The notes beneath the pieces were generated by a model. The model saw only the letters and a program-made list of their open reading frames with translations, made no database searches and was not told where the DNA came from. The position numbers and the translations under genes are program-made. 64,000 bases of DNA from the NCBI GenBank assembly GCA_903837355.1, contig CAILUI010000116.1:1-64000 (forward strand), in the 5' to 3' direction. How positions within the stretch are numbered: the first letter of the stretch is position 1; the number at the start of each line of letters is the position of its first letter. Below are positions 61,682 through 64,000 of this stretch, piece by piece. Source of the stretch: an uncultured Victivallales bacterium. Lineage in GTDB: Bacteria > Verrucomicrobiota > Lentisphaeria > Oligosphaerales > JAFGRS01.

Positions 61682-63424
61682 ATGGTTACGAACGCGACAG
61701 AACCGAGAAGTGCCGGCGCGGAAGTGGCGACGATCACGGGGGTCTCGAAGACGAACGCACCCGCGACGTCAGCCGAGGCAATCACGGCGGGTGCCATTGC
61801 TGGCGGGGGTGAGACCTGGAGTCCAGAGGTACCAGTGAGCACGGACGTGGAGTCGACGACATCGTCACAGCCTGGAAACGCGGTCCCGCAAGCTATCCCC
61901 GGGAGCGCCGATGCGTCGGCACCAAACGCTGCCGAGGAGGCGGCCGTTCGGCTTGATCTGCTCCTGGACTGCGTTCGACAATGGGATAAGGCGCGACTGC
62001 TGGCGGCAGGTGTCGGCGATGCTGACGTTGGTGGGATCGTGCATGTTCTGGGCACGATCCTGAGCTCCGCCGCCGATGTCTTCAACCGCCCCATTCGCGC
62101 ATTGTCGGCGATGAACCTGCTGCTGCCGTACACCGAGATGCCGGGCATCGGCGAACTGCAGGAGAGTCTGGCGCGTCTGGTCAAGGGCACTGCGAAGAAG
62201 AGTTCGAAGGCCGGCAGCAGTGCAGAGCCGAGGAGCCCCGAGGACCAGGCCGCCAGAAAGGCCGCCGCCGATGAGGCCATGGCCGTGCTGAAGGAAATGA
62301 CTCTGCCGCACCGTGCCAAGCGGAAACCGGCAACAAAGGCCGCTGAAGGTAAGGCACCGGCTGTACCGGCGCCCGACGTCGACCTCCTTGATCCACAAAC
62401 CATCGTTGTCGACCCATCCGTGCAGCCGCGCGAGAAGCTCGACGAAGCGGTGGTCGATGAGTACGCCGAGGCCATGCTCTCCGGCGCCACCTTCCCCCTT
62501 GTGACAGTGTTTCGTGACCCGGCCGATGGCGGTCTCATTCTGGCCGACGGCTTCCACCGTCACGCGGCGGCCATCAGAGCCGGCCAAGCCAGGATAAGGG
62601 CACGGATATACGTCGGCACCAGACGTGAGGCGGTCATGCACGCGGCCGGCGCCAACGCCAAACACGGCCTGCGGCGCACCAACGCAGACAAGCGCAGGGC
62701 GGTCATGATGCTGCTCAACGACGATGAATGGGCGCAGTTCCCCGACCGGGAGATCGGCCGCCGTTGCGGGGTGACCCATCCCTTTGTTGCCAACGTGCGC
62801 GAGGATCTCGCCCGTGGTAACGATTACCACGCCGACGCTGCGGGTGGCGACCATGGAACACCCGGTACGAGTACGGCCGCAGGCGGAACCGACGGAGCCT
62901 TGGGCGCTGACGAAACTGTCGGTGCCGAGGACGCCGCGGCCGCAGATGACGCTGAGGCGAGCCCAGCGCAGGCATCTGTCGATCAAGGCGGCATCGAGCC
63001 CACTGAGGGTACTTCAACAGTACCTGCAGGGCCGGCGAACGCCGCACCATCGCCAGAAGCCGATGCTACCACCGCAAGCACCGGGCTCGATGCGATGATT
63101 CCCACCGACATGGCCGACGACCGTGGACCTGGCGTTGGTACCGACGCGCCCTCGGCTTCGGAACTCATAGGCCTGGTTATCGGTAGGCTCCAGCAGGATC
63201 ACGAGGCGTACCCGATCGACATCGTTGCAGCGATCAGGGACGAGCTCGGCAAAGGGTACCCGGGGTTCCTTGCCACCGTACAGGCTCTCTTCGACGCCGC
63301 GTTGGTCCAGTTACAAGCCCAGATCGATGCCGCAGCAAGGGCAGAGGCGCAGGCCCAGGCCGCGTCTCAAGTGCCGGCGCAACCGCCAGCGCCAGTAGTA
63401 GCTCAAGTCACGCTTGACCTCTGA
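61682..63424 (+). CDS. ParB-like nuclease-domain protein
   Basis: A 580-aa protein with AAAGGAG 7 bases before the ATG. The ParB/Sulfiredoxin-like domain at about residues 240-380 contains DPSVQPREKLDEAVVDEYAE, the ADGFHRHAAAIRAG box, and a following helix-turn-helix region (REIGRRCGVTHPFVANVRED). It is longer than chromosomal ParB: the first 240 residues and the last 200 are Ala/Pro/Thr-rich and probably disordered. No ParA lies in the window. It is likely a DNA-binding maintenance or regulatory protein of the element. Confidence 0.82.
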   Translation: MVTNATEPRSAGAEVATITGVSKTNAPATSAEAITAGAIAGGGETWSPEVPVSTDVESTTSSQPGNAVPQAIPGSADASAPNAAEEAAVRLDLLLDCVRQWDKARLLAAGVGDADVGGIVHVLGTILSSAADVFNRPIRALSAMNLLLPYTEMPGIGELQESLARLVKGTAKKSSKAGSSAEPRSPEDQAARKAAADEAMAVLKEMTLPHRAKRKPATKAAEGKAPAVPAPDVDLLDPQTIVVDPSVQPREKLDEAVVDEYAEAMLSGATFPLVTVFRDPADGGLILADGFHRHAAAIRAGQARIRARIYVGTRREAVMHAAGANAKHGLRRTNADKRRAVMMLLNDDEWAQFPDREIGRRCGVTHPFVANVREDLARGNDYHADAAGGDHGTPGTSTAAGGTDGALGADETVGAEDAAAADDAEASPAQASVDQGGIEPTEGTSTVPAGPANAAPSPEADATTASTGLDAMIPTDMADDRGPGVGTDAPSASELIGLVIGRLQQDHEAYPIDIVAAIRDELGKGYPGFLATVQALFDAALVQLQAQIDAAARAEAQAQAASQVPAQPPAPVVAQVTLDL

Positions 63425-63450
63425 TCCCGCTTGCAGCACTGGCATCGGCA

Positions 63451-63487
63451 ACGGCCCTCGGGTGATGATCCCGGGGGCCGTTTGCTT
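63451..63487 (+). terminator. Rho-independent terminator after parB
   Basis: ACGGCCCTCGGG and CCCGGGGGCCGT form a 12-bp stem with one T-G wobble and a 7-base loop (63451-63481). TTTGCTTTG follows. It closes the operon that starts at 59581. Confidence 0.8.
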
Positions 63488-63575
63488 TGTGCTCTGTTGA
63501 GCTTCCGTGGCCCAATCAGCAGGACGCTTCCGGTTGGCCTCTACGCCGACCATCGGCCTTGATCCACACTGCCGA

Positions 63576-64000
63576 TTACGGGTTCACCGCTGACCATGAG
63601 GGTAGCGAGCGATTCCCGCCCCGGATGACCGGCCTGAAGGTGCCGTGCCAGGTGTCTACCATGTAGAGCTCGCGTCCTGAGCCGGTGCGCCGTGAACACA
63701 CTACATGGCGGCCATCCGGCGCCCATGAGGGCGACTCCCAGCTACCGGCGGCGTTGGTGATGATCGTCCGTTTGCGCGCCCCGTCCGCCATATCGACGAT
63801 GCCGATGGCGTACTCACCCCCCATCCTCACCGCAAAGCAGACCTTGTTCGAGACCGCCGACCAATCGGGCGACACGGTTTCGTCGGGCTCGCGCAGCAGC
63901 CGGGAAGAGCTGCCACCGCCCGCAGATACGAGGTAGAGCTGCGGCTTACCGCCACGGTCTGAGACGTAGCAGAGCTGGTCGCCGCGCGGTGACCAGCAGG
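63576..64000 (-). CDS. TolB/PD40-type beta-propeller protein, C-terminal part
   Basis: A partial gene; the 5' part lies beyond the window end. In frame from 63998 it reads CWSPRGDQLCYVSDRGG, then PDWSAVSNKVCFAV and PSWAPDGRHVVCSRR with YMVDTWHG, three repeats of the PD40/TolB blade pattern (WSPDG...ia-f-s-r). The stop is at 63576. Such propellers occur in Tol-Pal proteins and in many secreted or regulatory proteins; without the N-terminus the role cannot be named. It converges with parB across the terminator and may be the first gene outside the mobile element. Confidence 0.75.
   Translation of the reverse strand, partial: CWSPRGDQLCYVSDRGGKPQLYLVSAGGGSSSRLLREPDETVSPDWSAVSNKVCFAVRMGGEYAIGIVDMADGARKRTIITNAAGSWESPSWAPDGRHVVCSRRTGSGRELYMVDTWHGTFRPVIRGGNRSLPSWSAVNP

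Overview
The window is GC-rich bacterial DNA (roughly 63-65% GC by eye) made almost entirely of accessory genes. The genes are tightly packed, with many 1-4 base ATGA/GTGA overlaps. No housekeeping or taxonomic marker gene is present apart from a tRNA-Ser fragment, so I do not assign a lineage beyond a high-GC bacterium. A GAFTGA-type activator implies that the host has sigma-54.

Region 1 (1-2.7 kb, + strand): a 32-bp tandem repeat, an unrecognised helix-turn-helix-like protein, about 0.9 kb of non-coding G-rich DNA with a G-quadruplex-like run, and a 200-aa protein of unknown function.

Region 2 (2.9-23.6 kb, - strand): a defence operon of nine genes. In transcription order it encodes a DrmD-like SNF2 helicase, a DrmMI-like N6-adenine methyltransferase, an AAA ATPase (DUF3696 type), a PIN-like nuclease, an RNA ligase, a helix-turn-helix protein, a nucleotidyltransferase, a 2125-aa DEAD/DEAH helicase with a DUF1998-type domain (DruE-like) and a UvrD-type helicase with an N-terminal RelE-like domain. 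The modification half looks like class 1 DISARM. The helicase half looks more like Druantia than DrmA/DrmB. The ATPase-PIN-RNA ligase trio in the middle belongs to neither classical system. I consider this the best candidate for an undescribed hybrid system.

Region 3 (24.2-33 kb): the 3' part of a tRNA-Ser(GCT), interpreted as an attachment site, followed by a tyrosine integrase. Next comes a sigma-54 activator (- strand) divergent from an operon (+ strand) for an AlpA/excisionase-like protein, an unknown protein, a primase, a DUF927 ATPase/helicase and a protein with a repeated unknown domain. A good -24/-12 promoter and a 9-bp inverted repeat lie between the divergent genes.

Region 4 (33.2-58.5 kb, - strand): a type 1 BREX locus (brxA-like, brxB, brxC, pglX, pglZ, brxL). 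A PD-(D/E)XK nuclease and an AbiEi/AbiEii-type toxin-antitoxin pair sit between pglX and pglZ. Upstream, on the same strand, are a Cas4/RecB-like nuclease, a 2102-aa P-loop ATPase and a 377-aa partner ending in an RNALAH (Rx4H, HEPN-like) motif. This is a candidate second undescribed module.

Region 5 (59.2-64 kb): an AT-rich segment, two proteins with three further copies of the unknown domain seen at 32.4 kb, a ParB-like protein with a terminator, and on the - strand the C-terminal part of a TolB/PD40 beta-propeller protein cut by the window edge. The shared domain at 32.4 kb and 59.6-61.7 kb suggests that the BREX region is cargo inside one integrative element whose backbone is int, primase, helicase and parB. 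The truncated tRNA suggests that the region 2 island lies in a tandemly occupied tRNA-Ser site.
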